Shown here one piece after another: positions 9,685-17,899 of a DNA stretch of 41,775 nucleotides. Made by a program: the position numbers and the translations under genes. Source of the stretch: Betaproteobacteria bacterium (lineage in GTDB: Bacteria; Pseudomonadota; Gammaproteobacteria; Burkholderiales; SG8-41); assembly GCA_028292225.1 (NCBI GenBank), contig JAQGMV010000139.1:1-41775 (forward strand), read 5' to 3'. A model generated the notes under the pieces. It was not told where the DNA came from. It ran no database searches and saw only the letters and a list, made by a program, of their open reading frames with translations. How positions within the stretch are numbered: position 1 is the stretch's first letter; every line of letters starts with the position of its first letter.

Positions 9685-10253
9685 CGCGGCTCGTCTTTCA
9701 GGAAGTGATCGAGCAGGTCGTGCCCGTGCTCGGTGAGTATCGATTCGGGGTGGAACTGCACGCCCTCCACGGCGAGCGTCTTGTGCCGCACGCCCATGAT
9801 CTCGCCGTCGTCGGTCCACGCGGTGATCTCGAGGCATTCGGGAAGACTCTCGCGCTCGATCACGAGCGAGTGATAGCGCGTGGCGAGAAAGGGATTCGGC
9901 AGCCCGCGAAAAACGCCTTCGCCCTTGTGGAAAATCTTCGAGGTCTTGCCGTGCATGAGCTCGCGGGCGTGGACGATCCTGCCGCCGAAAGCCTGCCCGA
10001 TGCTTTGATGCCCCAGGCACACGCCGAGGATCGGTGTCTTGCCCGCGAGGCGCTCGATCAGCGCCACCGAGATCCCCGCCTCGCTGGGAGTGCACGGGCC
10101 GGGAGAGACGACGATGCGCGCGGGTTTCAGCGCCTCGACTTCGTCGAGTGTGATCTCGTCGTTGCGGCGCACGACGACCTCTTCACCGAGCTCGCCCAGG
10201 TACTGCACGAGGTTGTAGGTGAAGGAATCGTAGTTGTCGATCATCAGGAGCAT
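9681..10253 (-). CDS. trpG: Anthranilate synthase glutamine amidotransferase subunit
   Basis: Supplies ammonia to TrpE, and may double as PabA for folate. 190 aa, class I glutamine amidotransferase with the triad C79 ([10 protein letters not shown]), H168 and E170 (VQFHPESIL). The N-terminus [21 protein letters not shown] is typical. Neither the ATG at 10253 nor the one three codons later has a clear Shine-Dalgarno. Unlike the usual trpE-trpG adjacency in betaproteobacteria, trpE ends about 1.8 kb away, so trpG-trpD-trpC-coq7 needs its own promoter. A 14-bp palindrome sits 25 bases upstream. Confidence 0.96.
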   Translation of the reverse strand: MLLMIDNYDSFTYNLVQYLGELGEEVVVRRNDEITLDEVEALKPARIVVSPGPCTPSEAGISVALIERLAGKTPILGVCLGHQSIGQAFGGRIVHARELMHGKTSKIFHKGEGVFRGLPNPFLATRYHSLVIERESLPECLEITAWTDDGEIMGVRHKTLAVEGVQFHPESILTEHGHDLLDHFLKDEPR

Positions 10254-10538
10254 TATTTTGTGTAAATACCTGCCGCGTATGAAATTTCATAAGACACGCC
10301 CTGCATACGGGGCACGCTACACACCGCCGTATACACAAGTAGGAACCACTCGGGGCGGCTCGGCTATTTTAGTCCAGCGCGAGCCTGCCCGTGCGATCGA
10401 GCTGAATCGTACAGCCCGGAATCCTCGAGCCCGTAGCGTCGATTCTCTGCCCCACAACCCGGCGACTTCCTCTGGCCCCCTGCTGTTGCCAGGCCTGGTC
10501 ATTGCTCTACCGCACTCCGGATTCAGGGGAGGCACGCA
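10254..10538. other. Intergenic region upstream of trpG
   Basis: 285 bases with no convincing gene. The trpG-proximal 80 bases are A/T-rich and contain the palindrome at 10278-10291. The rest is GC-rich; no terminator hairpin or mobile-element end was recognised. Confidence 0.5.
10278..10291. promoter_or_regulatory. Perfect 14-bp palindrome upstream of trpG
   Basis: TATGAAATTTCATA, a perfect dyad, 25-38 bases before the trpG start in an A/T-rich stretch. The position suits an operator or promoter-proximal site for the separated trpG-trpD-trpC-coq7 unit. No protein is assigned; I did not identify convincing -35/-10 elements. Confidence 0.4.
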
Positions 10539-10736
10539 GTGAATGAAGGCTGGGAGTTCGCAATGGACACCGCCAGGACATGGTTCTGGAGGACCGTGGA
10601 CCTGAACACACGCATGGAGCTGAGGCGCTCCATTTCAACGTTCGAGACGCTCGCGCTGTGCGTCGATGATGCCACGATGAACGGCTATGAGCGCCGGTCG
10701 GATGACCGCCGAGCCGGCGAGCGAAGGCGCGGGTAG
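10539..10736 (+). CDS. Possible small protein, 65 aa
   Basis: A GTG start at 10539 follows a good ribosome site (GGGGAGG, about 7 bases upstream), which is the main reason to list it. The product begins MNEGWEFAMDTARTWFWRT and ends in a charged tail RRSDDRRAGERRRG of a type often seen at protein termini. No family was recognised. It lies on the strand opposite trpG and trpE, in the stretch that separates them. It could be a chance ORF in GC-rich DNA. Confidence 0.4.
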   Translation: MNEGWEFAMDTARTWFWRTVDLNTRMELRRSISTFETLALCVDDATMNGYERRSDDRRAGERRRG

Positions 10737-10832
10737 TACTGAGCCTGACCGCGACCGAGCGCAGCGGTAATCCTCGTTCCGAGCTGCCAGCGGCGCGGGT
10801 TCGACATGCGCCCTTCGGCCCTTCGCCTGGCC

Positions 10833-11084
10833 TCAATGGTCCGCGGTGGGCGACACCGCATTCAGACGCCGCCGCGCTGCCGTTATCTCGAGGTCGAGGT
10901 TTTCCAGCAGGCCCGGGATCAGCGCGAGCTCTGCATAAACAGCGTGGAACGCCTCCCACGAACAGACGGCAGGCGCTGCCGTGATGAGAACTTCGGACTT
11001 CGAATCGAGCTCGATGGCCCGGCAAATCAACGTCTGGCGTGCCAGGATCAGCCGCGTCAGTTCGTCAGCTTCAGAGGACAGCAC
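10833..11084 (-). CDS. Possible small helical protein, 83 aa
   Basis: The start chosen is a GTG at 11084, six bases after a GGGAG site and just downstream of an A-rich run; the frame stays open further upstream but has no better start. The product (LSSEADELTRLILARQTLICRAIELD...) has an amphipathic, helical look and a non-shadow composition, with acidic and aliphatic residues alternating. I recognise no family. It sits in the insert between trpG and trpE and is divergent from the WbuC-type cupin gene. Confidence 0.45.
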   Translation of the reverse strand: MLSSEADELTRLILARQTLICRAIELDSKSEVLITAAPAVCSWEAFHAVYAELALIPGLLENLDLEITAARRRLNAVSPTADH

Positions 11085-11263
11085 GTGGGGCTCCCTTTTT
11101 TTGTTTTGTTCAGGCAATAACGGCACGCGTGGCCCAGGGTTGATAACAAACGCCTTACGACTGCGCACCGGGTCTACGCTGATATGATGGAGCGCCCGCA
11201 ACCTTTCCAGCCGCATTTCATGGCGCAGACGGGCGGGACACCGCCGCCTGCGCGGTCTTCTGC

Positions 11264-11770
11264 ATGCTGAATCGGAAACCTGTGAACCCCGACGACAAGA
11301 CGCCCGTATTGTTCGGCGCGAACGATTTCGACGCGCTCACCGAAAGCGCGCGGAACGCGCCGCGACGCCGCACGAACCGCGACTTTCACGACAGCCCGTC
11401 GCATCCCGCGCAGCGTTTCCTCAATGCAATGGAGCCCGATTCGTACGTCCGGCCGCATCGCCACACGCAAGCGCTCAAGCAGGAAACCTTCGTCGTGCTG
11501 CGCGGGGCGTTCGGTCTCGTGCTGTTCGACGACACGGGCGGGGTTACGCGGACCGCCGTGCTTCGCGCAGGCGGCGAGAGGGTCGGGGCACACCTGCCTT
11601 CAGGTGTTTTTCACGCGCTCGTCGCGCTCGAGCCGGGCTCGGTGTTCTTCGAAGTCAAAGCCGGGCCGTACGACGCCCGGACCGACAAGGAGTGGGGAAG
11701 CTGGGCGCCCGCGGAAGGCGGCCCGGACGCGAATACGTACCTGGAGCGGCTGCGGAGTCTGTTCGCCTGA
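11264..11770 (+). CDS. WbuC-family cupin metalloprotein
   Basis: 168 aa. Single-domain cupin with the metal-binding motif RPHRHTQALKQETFVVLRG (two His, then Glu) and a second-motif His in LPSGVFHALVAL, which is the WbuC pattern. WbuC genes were first noted in O-antigen clusters; their reaction is not established. No start has a strong Shine-Dalgarno; the ATG at 11264 gives MLNRKPVNPDDK, and a GTG at 11282 is an alternative. It is on the opposite strand from the trp genes and lies inside the 1.8-kb segment that separates trpE from trpG, so it may have been inserted there. Confidence 0.85.
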   Translation: MLNRKPVNPDDKTPVLFGANDFDALTESARNAPRRRTNRDFHDSPSHPAQRFLNAMEPDSYVRPHRHTQALKQETFVVLRGAFGLVLFDDTGGVTRTAVLRAGGERVGAHLPSGVFHALVALEPGSVFFEVKAGPYDARTDKEWGSWAPAEGGPDANTYLERLRSLFA

Positions 11771-11773
11771 GAG

Positions 11774-11965
11774 CTACGACGTCACCGATATCGAGCCGGT
11801 ATAGCCGTGCCGGCGAGCGTCTGCGACGCAGTCATCGAAGCTCGCGAAGCCGCCTCGACCTTCGAGGAGAACTTCACCGTCCGGCGACGTCCGCTTCCAG
11901 TTCCAGACCTCGGGTTCGGGCTTGTGGAAAGACCAGACGTCGTAGTCGGTGAATAGTTTGCGCAT
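11774..11965 (-). CDS. Small conserved-looking protein, 63 aa
   Basis: From the ATG at 11965 the product starts MRKLFTDYDVWSFHKPEPE and continues VWNWKRTSPDGEVLLEGRGGFASFDDCVADARRHGY. The pattern of an aromatic first strand, a Gly-turn and the SFDDCVADARRHGY helix resembles small single-domain proteins in which a residue or strand pair packs on one helix (compare DUF1508/YegP-like units), but I cannot assign a family. The frame is open for 20 more codons upstream. It is on the trpE strand, 85 bases beyond the trpE stop, and convergent with the WbuC-type gene. Confidence 0.6.
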   Translation of the reverse strand: MRKLFTDYDVWSFHKPEPEVWNWKRTSPDGEVLLEGRGGFASFDDCVADARRHGYTGSISVTS

Positions 11966-12049
11966 CCCGTCGAGTTTGCAATTCTCGCGCCCATTCCGAC
12001 GGAAAAGAGGGGATCGCATCCACACGGATGCGAGGAGACGCGGTCGCGT

Positions 12050-13525
12050 CTAGTCCCAGCGCGTGTCGAGCCCCGACTCCGCCATTTCAGCCGCGCGCAG
12101 CAGCGCCCGCGCCTTGTTCTGGGTCTCCTGCCACTCGGCTTCGGGCTCCGAATCGGCTACGACACCGCCCCCGGCCTGGACGTAGAGCGTGCCGTCCTTG
12201 ATCACCGCGGTCCGCAGCGCGATCGCCACGTCCATATTGCCGTGGAAGCCGAGATAACCCACGGCACCCGCGTACACGCCGCGTTTGACCGGCTCGAGCT
12301 CGTCGATGATCTCCATTGCACGCACTTTCGGGGCGCCCGACACCGTGCCCGCCGGGAAGGTCGCCCGCAGAACGTCGATCGCCTTCAGCCCGGGCTTCAA
12401 CTTGCCTTCGACGTTCGAGACGATGTGCATCACGTGGGAGTAGCGCTCGACGACCATCTGCTCGGTTACCCGCACCGTCCCGGTCTGGGTGACCCGTCCC
12501 GCATCGTTGCGGCCGAGATCGACGAGCATGATGTGCTCGGCGCGCTCCTTGGCGTCGGTGAGCAGCTCTTCGGCGAGCGCCGCGTCTTCTTCGGGGGTCA
12601 CCCCGCGCCTGCGTGTGCCCGCGATCGGACGCACTGTGACGTTCTCGCCCTCGAGGCGGACCAGGATTTCCGGCGAGGCGCCGACGATGTGAAAGTCGGC
12701 GAGATCGAAGTAATACATGTAAGGCGAGGGATTCAGCGTTCGCAGCGCGCGATACAGCGAGAGCGGCGTTGCGCGAAAGGGCTTCGACATTCGCTGCGAA
12801 GGCACGACCTGCATGACGTCGCCTTCGTAGATGTAGCGCTTCGCCTTGTCCACCGCAGCGTGGTACGCGAGTCGGCCGAAACCGGACACCGCAGGCTCGG
12901 AAGGTCCATGCACGTCAGGCGGCATCGCGACCGGCGCGCGCAGCTTTTTCAGCAGCTCGGCGAGCCTCTCGCGGGCGCGGCTGTACGCCTCGGGCTCGCC
13001 GGGCTTTGCATAGACGACGAGCGAAAGCTTGCCCGAGAGGTTGTCGACGATGGCGATCTCCTCGGAGACGAGGAGCACGATATCGGGAACGCCGAGCGGA
13101 TCGGCTTTGGGGGTGCGCGCGAGCCGCTTTTCGATGTACTGCACGATCTCGTAACCGAAATAGCCGACGAGGCCGCCGCAAAAGCGCGGGAGCCTCGGGT
13201 CTTCGGCGGTCTTGTACCGATCGAGATACTCCTGCACGAAAGCGAGCGGGTCCTCGACGGTGCGTCGAGTCACTTCGCGCCCCGCTTCGATCTCGACGCA
13301 TTCGTAACCGCGCACTTCCAGGCGGCTCGCGGCCGCCAGGCCGATGAAGGAGTAGCGCCCGAAGCGCTCGCCGCCGACAACCGACTCGAGCAGGTAGGTG
13401 TAAGGTTCGTTCGCGAGCTTGAGGTATATCGACAGCGGGGTGTCGAGATCGGCGAAAGTCTCGAGCACCAGCGGAACGCGGTTGAAACCGGCGTCGGCGA
13501 GCCGCGTGAACTCGGTCTCGGTCAT
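12050..13525 (-). CDS. trpE: Anthranilate synthase component I
   Basis: Converts chorismate to anthranilate with ammonia from TrpG; first committed step to tryptophan. 491 aa from the ATG at 13525 ([19 protein letters not shown]). The tryptophan feedback site is recognisable as [16 protein letters not shown]. Active-site motifs are [39 protein letters not shown] and [14 protein letters not shown]. The ATG overlaps the gph stop by four bases. trpG, which normally follows at once, begins 1.8 kb further on, so TrpE and TrpG must be made from separate or readthrough transcripts. Confidence 0.97.
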   Translation of the reverse strand: MTETEFTRLADAGFNRVPLVLETFADLDTPLSIYLKLANEPYTYLLESVVGGERFGRYSFIGLAAASRLEVRGYECVEIEAGREVTRRTVEDPLAFVQEYLDRYKTAEDPRLPRFCGGLVGYFGYEIVQYIEKRLARTPKADPLGVPDIVLLVSEEIAIVDNLSGKLSLVVYAKPGEPEAYSRARERLAELLKKLRAPVAMPPDVHGPSEPAVSGFGRLAYHAAVDKAKRYIYEGDVMQVVPSQRMSKPFRATPLSLYRALRTLNPSPYMYYFDLADFHIVGASPEILVRLEGENVTVRPIAGTRRRGVTPEEDAALAEELLTDAKERAEHIMLVDLGRNDAGRVTQTGTVRVTEQMVVERYSHVMHIVSNVEGKLKPGLKAIDVLRATFPAGTVSGAPKVRAMEIIDELEPVKRGVYAGAVGYLGFHGNMDVAIALRTAVIKDGTLYVQAGGGVVADSEPEAEWQETQNKARALLRAAEMAESGLDTRWD

Positions 13526-14205
13526 GCTTTCTCGATCAGCACAGCGGCGTCGACCAGCGAATCGACGACCGCATCGGCGTCGAGATCGCGCACGTCGTGC
13601 CCTTCGTTGTAGCCGTAGGTCACGCAGAACACCGGGCAGCCCGCGGCGCGCGCGGCCTGGGTGTCGTTGAGCGAGTCTCCGATCATCAACATCTCGCGCG
13701 GCGCGATCTCGAGCACCGTTGCCGCGTACAGCAGCGGGTCCGGGTCGGGTTTCTTCCGAGCGAGGGTGTCGCCGGATACCACGGTCCTGAAATACCGGGC
13801 GAGCCCGATCTCGTCGAGGAGCGGCAGCGTGAAGCGGGCCGACTTGTTGGTCACGCACGCGAGAGGAAAGCCCTGTTCACGCATCCGCTCCAGTCCTTCC
13901 TTCACGCCGGGATACACCGTCGTGTGCCTGCCGTTCACTTCGACATAGTGGCGTTCGAAGATCGGAAGCGCGCGCGCCATCAGCGCCGCATCAGGCACGC
14001 CGTCGACGTCACCGGCAAGCGTGCGCTCGACCAGCCGCACTATGCCTTTGCCGACGAAAGTACGGATGAGCTCGATGGCCAGCGGCGGACGCCCGAGCTT
14101 GGCCAGCATCATGTTCGCCGCGGCCGCGAGATCGGGGATGGTATCGAGCAGGGTGCCGTCGAGATCGATCGTCACTGCCTTCACCGCCAGGGGAAAGCTC
14201 AGCAC
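13522..14205 (-). CDS. gph: Phosphoglycolate phosphatase (HAD superfamily)
   Basis: Dephosphorylates 2-phosphoglycolate. 227 aa from a GTG at 14205, chosen because GTGCTGA overlaps the rpe stop and leaves an N-terminus ending just before the first HAD motif. HAD motifs: DLDGTLLDT (nucleophile Asp), [19 protein letters not shown] and [16 protein letters not shown]. The order rpe-gph-trpE is the classic betaproteobacterial arrangement. Annotators may choose a longer start, but upstream codons belong to rpe. Confidence 0.93.
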   Translation of the reverse strand: MLSFPLAVKAVTIDLDGTLLDTIPDLAAAANMMLAKLGRPPLAIELIRTFVGKGIVRLVERTLAGDVDGVPDAALMARALPIFERHYVEVNGRHTTVYPGVKEGLERMREQGFPLACVTNKSARFTLPLLDEIGLARYFRTVVSGDTLARKKPDPDPLLYAATVLEIAPREMLMIGDSLNDTQAARAAGCPVFCVTYGYNEGHDVRDLDADAVVDSLVDAAVLIEKA

Positions 14206-14876
14206 GAGATCCCCTGCGCCTGCGCGAGCTGCGCGCGCATCGCACTTATCGTCGGACCGTAGTCCGGTGTGCTGAAAATCGCCGAGCCCGCGACGAAAGT
14301 GTCCGCACCCGCTGCGGCGATCTCGCGAATGTTGTCGACCTTGACCCCGCCGTCGACTTCGAGCCAGATGTCGCGGCCGGAAGCGTCGATGCGAGCCCTC
14401 ACCGCCCGGATCTTGTCGAGCGCCGAGCGGATGAACGACTGCCCCCCGAACCCGGGATTCACCGACATGATGAGCACGAGGTCGATCTTGTCCATGACGT
14501 GGTCGAGCCACACGAGCGGCGTCGCGGGATTGAAGACGAGCCCCGCCTTGCATCCCGAGTCCCTGATGAGGCCCAGCGTCCTGTCGACGTGCTCGCTCGC
14601 CTCGGGATGAAACGAGATGATGCCCGCTCCCGCTTTCGCGAAATCGGGAATGATGCGGTCGACCGGTTTCACCATGAGGTGCACGTCGATCGGGACGGTG
14701 CAATGCGGCCGGATCGCCTCGCATACCAGCGGCCCGACCGTGAGGTTGGGCACGTAATGGTTGTCCATCACGTCGAAGTGCACGAGATCGGCGCCTGCGC
14801 GTATGACCGCCTTGACCTCGTCTCCAAGGCGCGCGAAATCGGCGGACAAAATACTCGGTGCGATTCGAAAGCTCAT
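14199..14876 (-). CDS. rpe: Ribulose-phosphate 3-epimerase
   Basis: Interconverts ribulose 5-phosphate and xylulose 5-phosphate. 225 aa TIM barrel with all landmarks: [59 protein letters not shown] and [11 protein letters not shown]. First gene of the rpe-gph-trpE run; gph starts inside its last codons. Confidence 0.98.
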   Translation of the reverse strand: MSFRIAPSILSADFARLGDEVKAVIRAGADLVHFDVMDNHYVPNLTVGPLVCEAIRPHCTVPIDVHLMVKPVDRIIPDFAKAGAGIISFHPEASEHVDRTLGLIRDSGCKAGLVFNPATPLVWLDHVMDKIDLVLIMSVNPGFGGQSFIRSALDKIRAVRARIDASGRDIWLEVDGGVKVDNIREIAAAGADTFVAGSAIFSTPDYGPTISAMRAQLAQAQGISC

Positions 14877-14930
14877 GCGGGAAAACTCATGCGGCGGCCG
14901 TACGTCGGCTCGACGCGTAATTGTAACCGC

Positions 14931-15074
14931 TCACTGTTCATCACGTGAGCGTGCAGCGCGGTTCTTCGCGCTGTCCTTGGGATTTTTCGGTTTGCGCGGC
15001 CATGTCCACCACACGATGCCGAGCAGTAATGCGAGCGCGACACCCGCTTCGAGCAACAACAGAAGAAGAGTCAT
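14931..15074 (-). CDS. Possible small single-pass membrane protein, 47 aa
   Basis: From the ATG at 15074 the product is MTLLLLLLEAGVALALLLGI, then VWWTWPRKPKNPKDSAKNRA and a short polar tail: one strong membrane helix followed by a basic cytoplasmic-type tail. No Shine-Dalgarno is obvious and the frame is open for another 19 codons upstream. It lies between rpe and the divergent mltA. No family recognised. Confidence 0.45.
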   Translation of the reverse strand: MTLLLLLLEAGVALALLLGIVWWTWPRKPKNPKDSAKNRAARSRDEQ

Positions 15075-15101
15075 AAGAAGTCGGACGGTATACTCGCCGC
15101 C

Positions 15102-16469
15102 ATGATGAGGGAACCAGATTTCAAAATCCATTCGCGTATTGCACGCTTCGCTTTAATCGCACTGTTTCCGCTCGCGGCGGCATGCACGACGCCGCAGGTT
15201 TCGGCGCCCGCGCCGCAGCCTCCGGTGAGCGCTACGCCGCCGGCCACGCCACGCGCGCAAGCGCCCGCACCCGCGGCGCCTACACCGGCGACACCATCGG
15301 CGAAAGCGCCGGCGAGCGCGGAACCGAGGAGCGCACCGGCGACCGCGCCAAGCGCACCCGGAGTCGTGTTCAAGCCTGCCGCTTTCGGCGAGCTTCCGGG
15401 CTGGCGCGACGACGCGGTGGCCGAAGCGTGGTCCGCGTTCATCGCGAGCTGCAGCGCGCTCGCGACCCGTGAGCCGTGGCGCGAGGCGTGCGCCGCCGCT
15501 ACACGCATCTCCAGTCCGGCAAGCGACGTCACGCGGCGTTTTTTCGAGCAGTACTTCAAGCCGTGGCAGGTGAAGAGCGGCGACGGCGCGGAAGACGGTC
15601 TGGTCACCGGTTACTACGAGCCGCTGCTGCGCGGCGCGCGCACGCCGGGCAGCCGCTATCGCTACCCGTTGTATGGCGTACCCGACGATCTCGTGACGGT
15701 CGATCTCGCGGAGGTCCACCCCGAGCTCAAGGGCCTGCGGCTGCGAGGGCGCCTCGACGGCCGCCGCGTGGTGCCGTATTACGACCGTGCGCAGATCGAG
15801 AACGGCGCTGCGCCTGTTCGCGGCAAGGAGTTGCTGTGGGTCGACGATGCCGTCGAGCTTTTTTTCCTGCACGTCCAGGGGTCGGGGCGCATCGCGCTCG
15901 AGAACGGCGACAGCGTGCGTGTCGGGTACGCGGACCAGAACGGCTATCCCTATCGTTCCATCGGGAGGTTACTCGTCGAGCGCGGCGAGCTCACGCTCGA
16001 CCAGGCGTCGATGCAGGGCATCAAGGCGTGGGCGCGTGAACACCCCAATGAGCTGCCGGCGCTGCTCAACAGCAATGCGAGCTACGTTTTCTTTCGCGAG
16101 CTTCCGGGCAATGCGAGCGGCCCGCCCGGGTCGCTCGGCGTCCCGCTCACCGCGCGGCGCAGCGTCGCAGTCGACTCGCGCTACGTTCCGCTCGGGGCCC
16201 CGGTGTATCTCTCGACCACGTGGCCGAATACCGCGCGTCCGCTCAATCGACTGATGCTTGCGCAGGACACCGGCAGCGCGATTCGCGGCGCGGTGCGCGC
16301 GGATTTCTTCTGGGGATACGGCGAAGCTGCGGCTCGCGAAGCCGGCCGCATGAAGCAGCGCCTGCGCATGTGGGTGCTGCTGCCTAACGGCTATCCGATT
16401 CCGGCGCCCGCAGCGGGGCCGGCGCAACCGCCGGCGTCATCTCAGGGCGATGCCCGCTCGACGCCGTAG
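15102..16469 (+). CDS. mltA: Membrane-bound lytic murein transglycosylase A
   Basis: Outer-membrane lipoprotein that cleaves murein glycan strands to 1,6-anhydro products. 455 aa. The signal peptide ends in a lipobox (LFPLAAAC, about residues 21-28), followed by a Pro/Ala-rich linker to about residue 90. The catalytic barrel and 3D domain follow: VTGYYEPLLRGART, FFLHVQGSGRIAL, VPLTARRSVAVD and LAQDTGSAIRGAVRADFFWGYG; the catalytic Asp is D389. Two adjacent ATGs (15102, 15105) both fit. The last 28 bases overlap the 3' end of the convergent TonB-domain gene. Confidence 0.95.
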   Translation: MMREPDFKIHSRIARFALIALFPLAAACTTPQVSAPAPQPPVSATPPATPRAQAPAPAAPTPATPSAKAPASAEPRSAPATAPSAPGVVFKPAAFGELPGWRDDAVAEAWSAFIASCSALATREPWREACAAATRISSPASDVTRRFFEQYFKPWQVKSGDGAEDGLVTGYYEPLLRGARTPGSRYRYPLYGVPDDLVTVDLAEVHPELKGLRLRGRLDGRRVVPYYDRAQIENGAAPVRGKELLWVDDAVELFFLHVQGSGRIALENGDSVRVGYADQNGYPYRSIGRLLVERGELTLDQASMQGIKAWAREHPNELPALLNSNASYVFFRELPGNASGPPGSLGVPLTARRSVAVDSRYVPLGAPVYLSTTWPNTARPLNRLMLAQDTGSAIRGAVRADFFWGYGEAAAREAGRMKQRLRMWVLLPNGYPIPAPAAGPAQPPASSQGDARSTP

Positions 16470-17110
16470 TTCACCTGTACGAGCACGCGGCTTCTGACGG
16501 GGCGGCCGTTGCGATAGGCAGGGCTGAAGCGCGCGCTCATGAAAGCGCGCTTCGCGTCGTTCTCGAAATAATCGGCAGGCTCGGCTTCCACCACGCTCAC
16601 GTCCTTCACCATGCCGCTTTCGTCGATCATCACGAGCAGCAGCGCACGTCCCGAGATCCCGTCCGCCGCGGCTTTCCCGCCGTAACGCAGGTCGAGCGGA
16701 CTTTCGAGCGCGGGATACACGTCGAGCTGCTTCGCGGCGTAATAGGTCGTGTCCGGCGCTTCTATCGCGGCGACCTCAGCCTTGGCGACGTCACCGGCGC
16801 GGCGGCTGACCGCCTGGGCAGCAGGCGCCGGCCTGGGCACAGCGCGTTCGACGCGAGGCGCAGTGCGCTCCGCGATCTCGCTCGCCGGCAGGATTTCGGG
16901 TGCGCCGGGCGCGGCGTCCGGAACGATCCGCACCGCGAGAACAGCCCGCGGCGCAGGAACGCTCGCGATGCGACGCGCGCCGCCCGTCACGACGACACAC
17001 AGCGACGCGTGCAGAAGCGCTGAGACAGCCACCGCCGCCAGGAGGCGCTTACGCGGCTCTCGCGCAGTGGCTTGCGTAGTGGCGGCTGTAGCGCAGGCGC
17101 GGAGCGTCAT
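16442..17110 (-). CDS. TonB C-terminal domain protein (energy-transducer type)
   Basis: 222 aa. A basic N-terminus precedes a membrane helix at about residues 24-45 (LLAAVAVSALLHASLCVVVTG), then a Pro/Ala-rich periplasmic linker and a TonB-type C-terminal domain: GRALLLVMIDESGMVKDVSVVEAEP and RAFMSARFSPAYRNGRPVRSRVLVQVNY. No exbB/exbD lies nearby, so it may not be the main siderophore TonB; some family members only serve envelope integrity or as adaptor proteins. It is followed 3' by overlap with mltA and preceded by dsbC on the same strand, 34 bases apart. Confidence 0.85.
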   Translation of the reverse strand: MTLRACATAATTQATAREPRKRLLAAVAVSALLHASLCVVVTGGARRIASVPAPRAVLAVRIVPDAAPGAPEILPASEIAERTAPRVERAVPRPAPAAQAVSRRAGDVAKAEVAAIEAPDTTYYAAKQLDVYPALESPLDLRYGGKAAADGISGRALLLVMIDESGMVKDVSVVEAEPADYFENDAKRAFMSARFSPAYRNGRPVRSRVLVQVNYGVERASP

Positions 17111-17144
17111 GCTCCTGTAACGCCTGTCGGGAGGCGGATGTTGA

Positions 17145-17852
17145 CTAGCGGGCCGAGAGCGCTGCTTCGATCTTCTCGGCAGGCACGTAGCCGCCGATCT
17201 GCTGCCCGTTCGCGAGGTAGACGCCGGGCGTGCCGTTCAGGCCGAAGCGTTTCGCGAGCTGCGCGTTCTTTTCCAGCGGCGTATCGCAGTCGCGCTTCCC
17301 GGCGGGCGTTACACCTTTGAGCATCGCTTCGTCCCACGCGCGGCCGCGGTCCTTGGAACACCAGATCGCTTTGGCCTTTTCCACCGAGTCCGGCGAGAGT
17401 ATGGCCCAGAGGAAGGTATAAACCGTCACGTCGTTCATTTTCGCGAGCTCTTTCTGCAGCTCCTTGCAGTACCCGCAGTTTGGATCTTCGAAGGTGTAGA
17501 TCACGCGCTTGCCGCTGCCTTTCACGCGCTTGACCGCAAGATCGGTCGATTTCGCCAGGAGGGTAGCCGCCATCTTGCCTGTGGATTCCTGGGTCAGATT
17601 GCGAGGCTGCTGTCCTCGGAGGTCGAGAAGGTTGCCGCTGAAGAGATAACCCGCCTTGTCGTCAGTGTAGAAAACCTGTCCGTCGAGCACGACTTCAAAG
17701 AGGTTCTGGAAGGGCGTGCGCGTCACGCTCTCGATCGTCATCTTCGGAAACTTCTGCTGGAACGACTGTCGCACCGTGTTCTCGTCCGCTCGCACGGTGA
17801 GAGCCGTCAGGCCCACGATCACGACCACACCTGCCATAAACGTCTTGAACAT
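17145..17852 (-). CDS. dsbC: Thiol:disulfide interchange protein DsbC
   Basis: Periplasmic disulfide isomerase, 235 aa. A signal peptide (about residues 1-22, cleavage near VRA-DE) is followed by the N-terminal dimerisation domain (about 23-80) and the thioredoxin domain with active site C126-G-Y-C129 in FEDPNCGYCKEL. The second cysteine pair (AIWCSKD and KRDCDTP) and the cis-Pro loop NGTPGVYLANG are also present. It belongs with the UbiH-like gene upstream and the TonB-domain gene downstream on the same strand, though the jobs differ. Confidence 0.96.
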   Translation of the reverse strand: MFKTFMAGVVVIVGLTALTVRADENTVRQSFQQKFPKMTIESVTRTPFQNLFEVVLDGQVFYTDDKAGYLFSGNLLDLRGQQPRNLTQESTGKMAATLLAKSTDLAVKRVKGSGKRVIYTFEDPNCGYCKELQKELAKMNDVTVYTFLWAILSPDSVEKAKAIWCSKDRGRAWDEAMLKGVTPAGKRDCDTPLEKNAQLAKRFGLNGTPGVYLANGQQIGGYVPAEKIEAALSAR

Positions 17853-17899
17853 CTCGATCCTCAGGTGAAATTCCAGCTTAGCGTTCTCGGGATGTGCGG

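Noticed and set aside
10507-11025. 172-codon minus-strand frame in the trpG-trpE gap
   Set aside because: Arg/Ser/Pro-rich composition of a shadow, no ribosome site, and it conflicts with two better-supported small ORFs.
12242-13612. 456-codon open frame on the plus strand
   Set aside because: It is antisense to trpE and gph, which have full family motifs; the Arg/His/Asp-rich translation is the usual shadow in GC-rich DNA.
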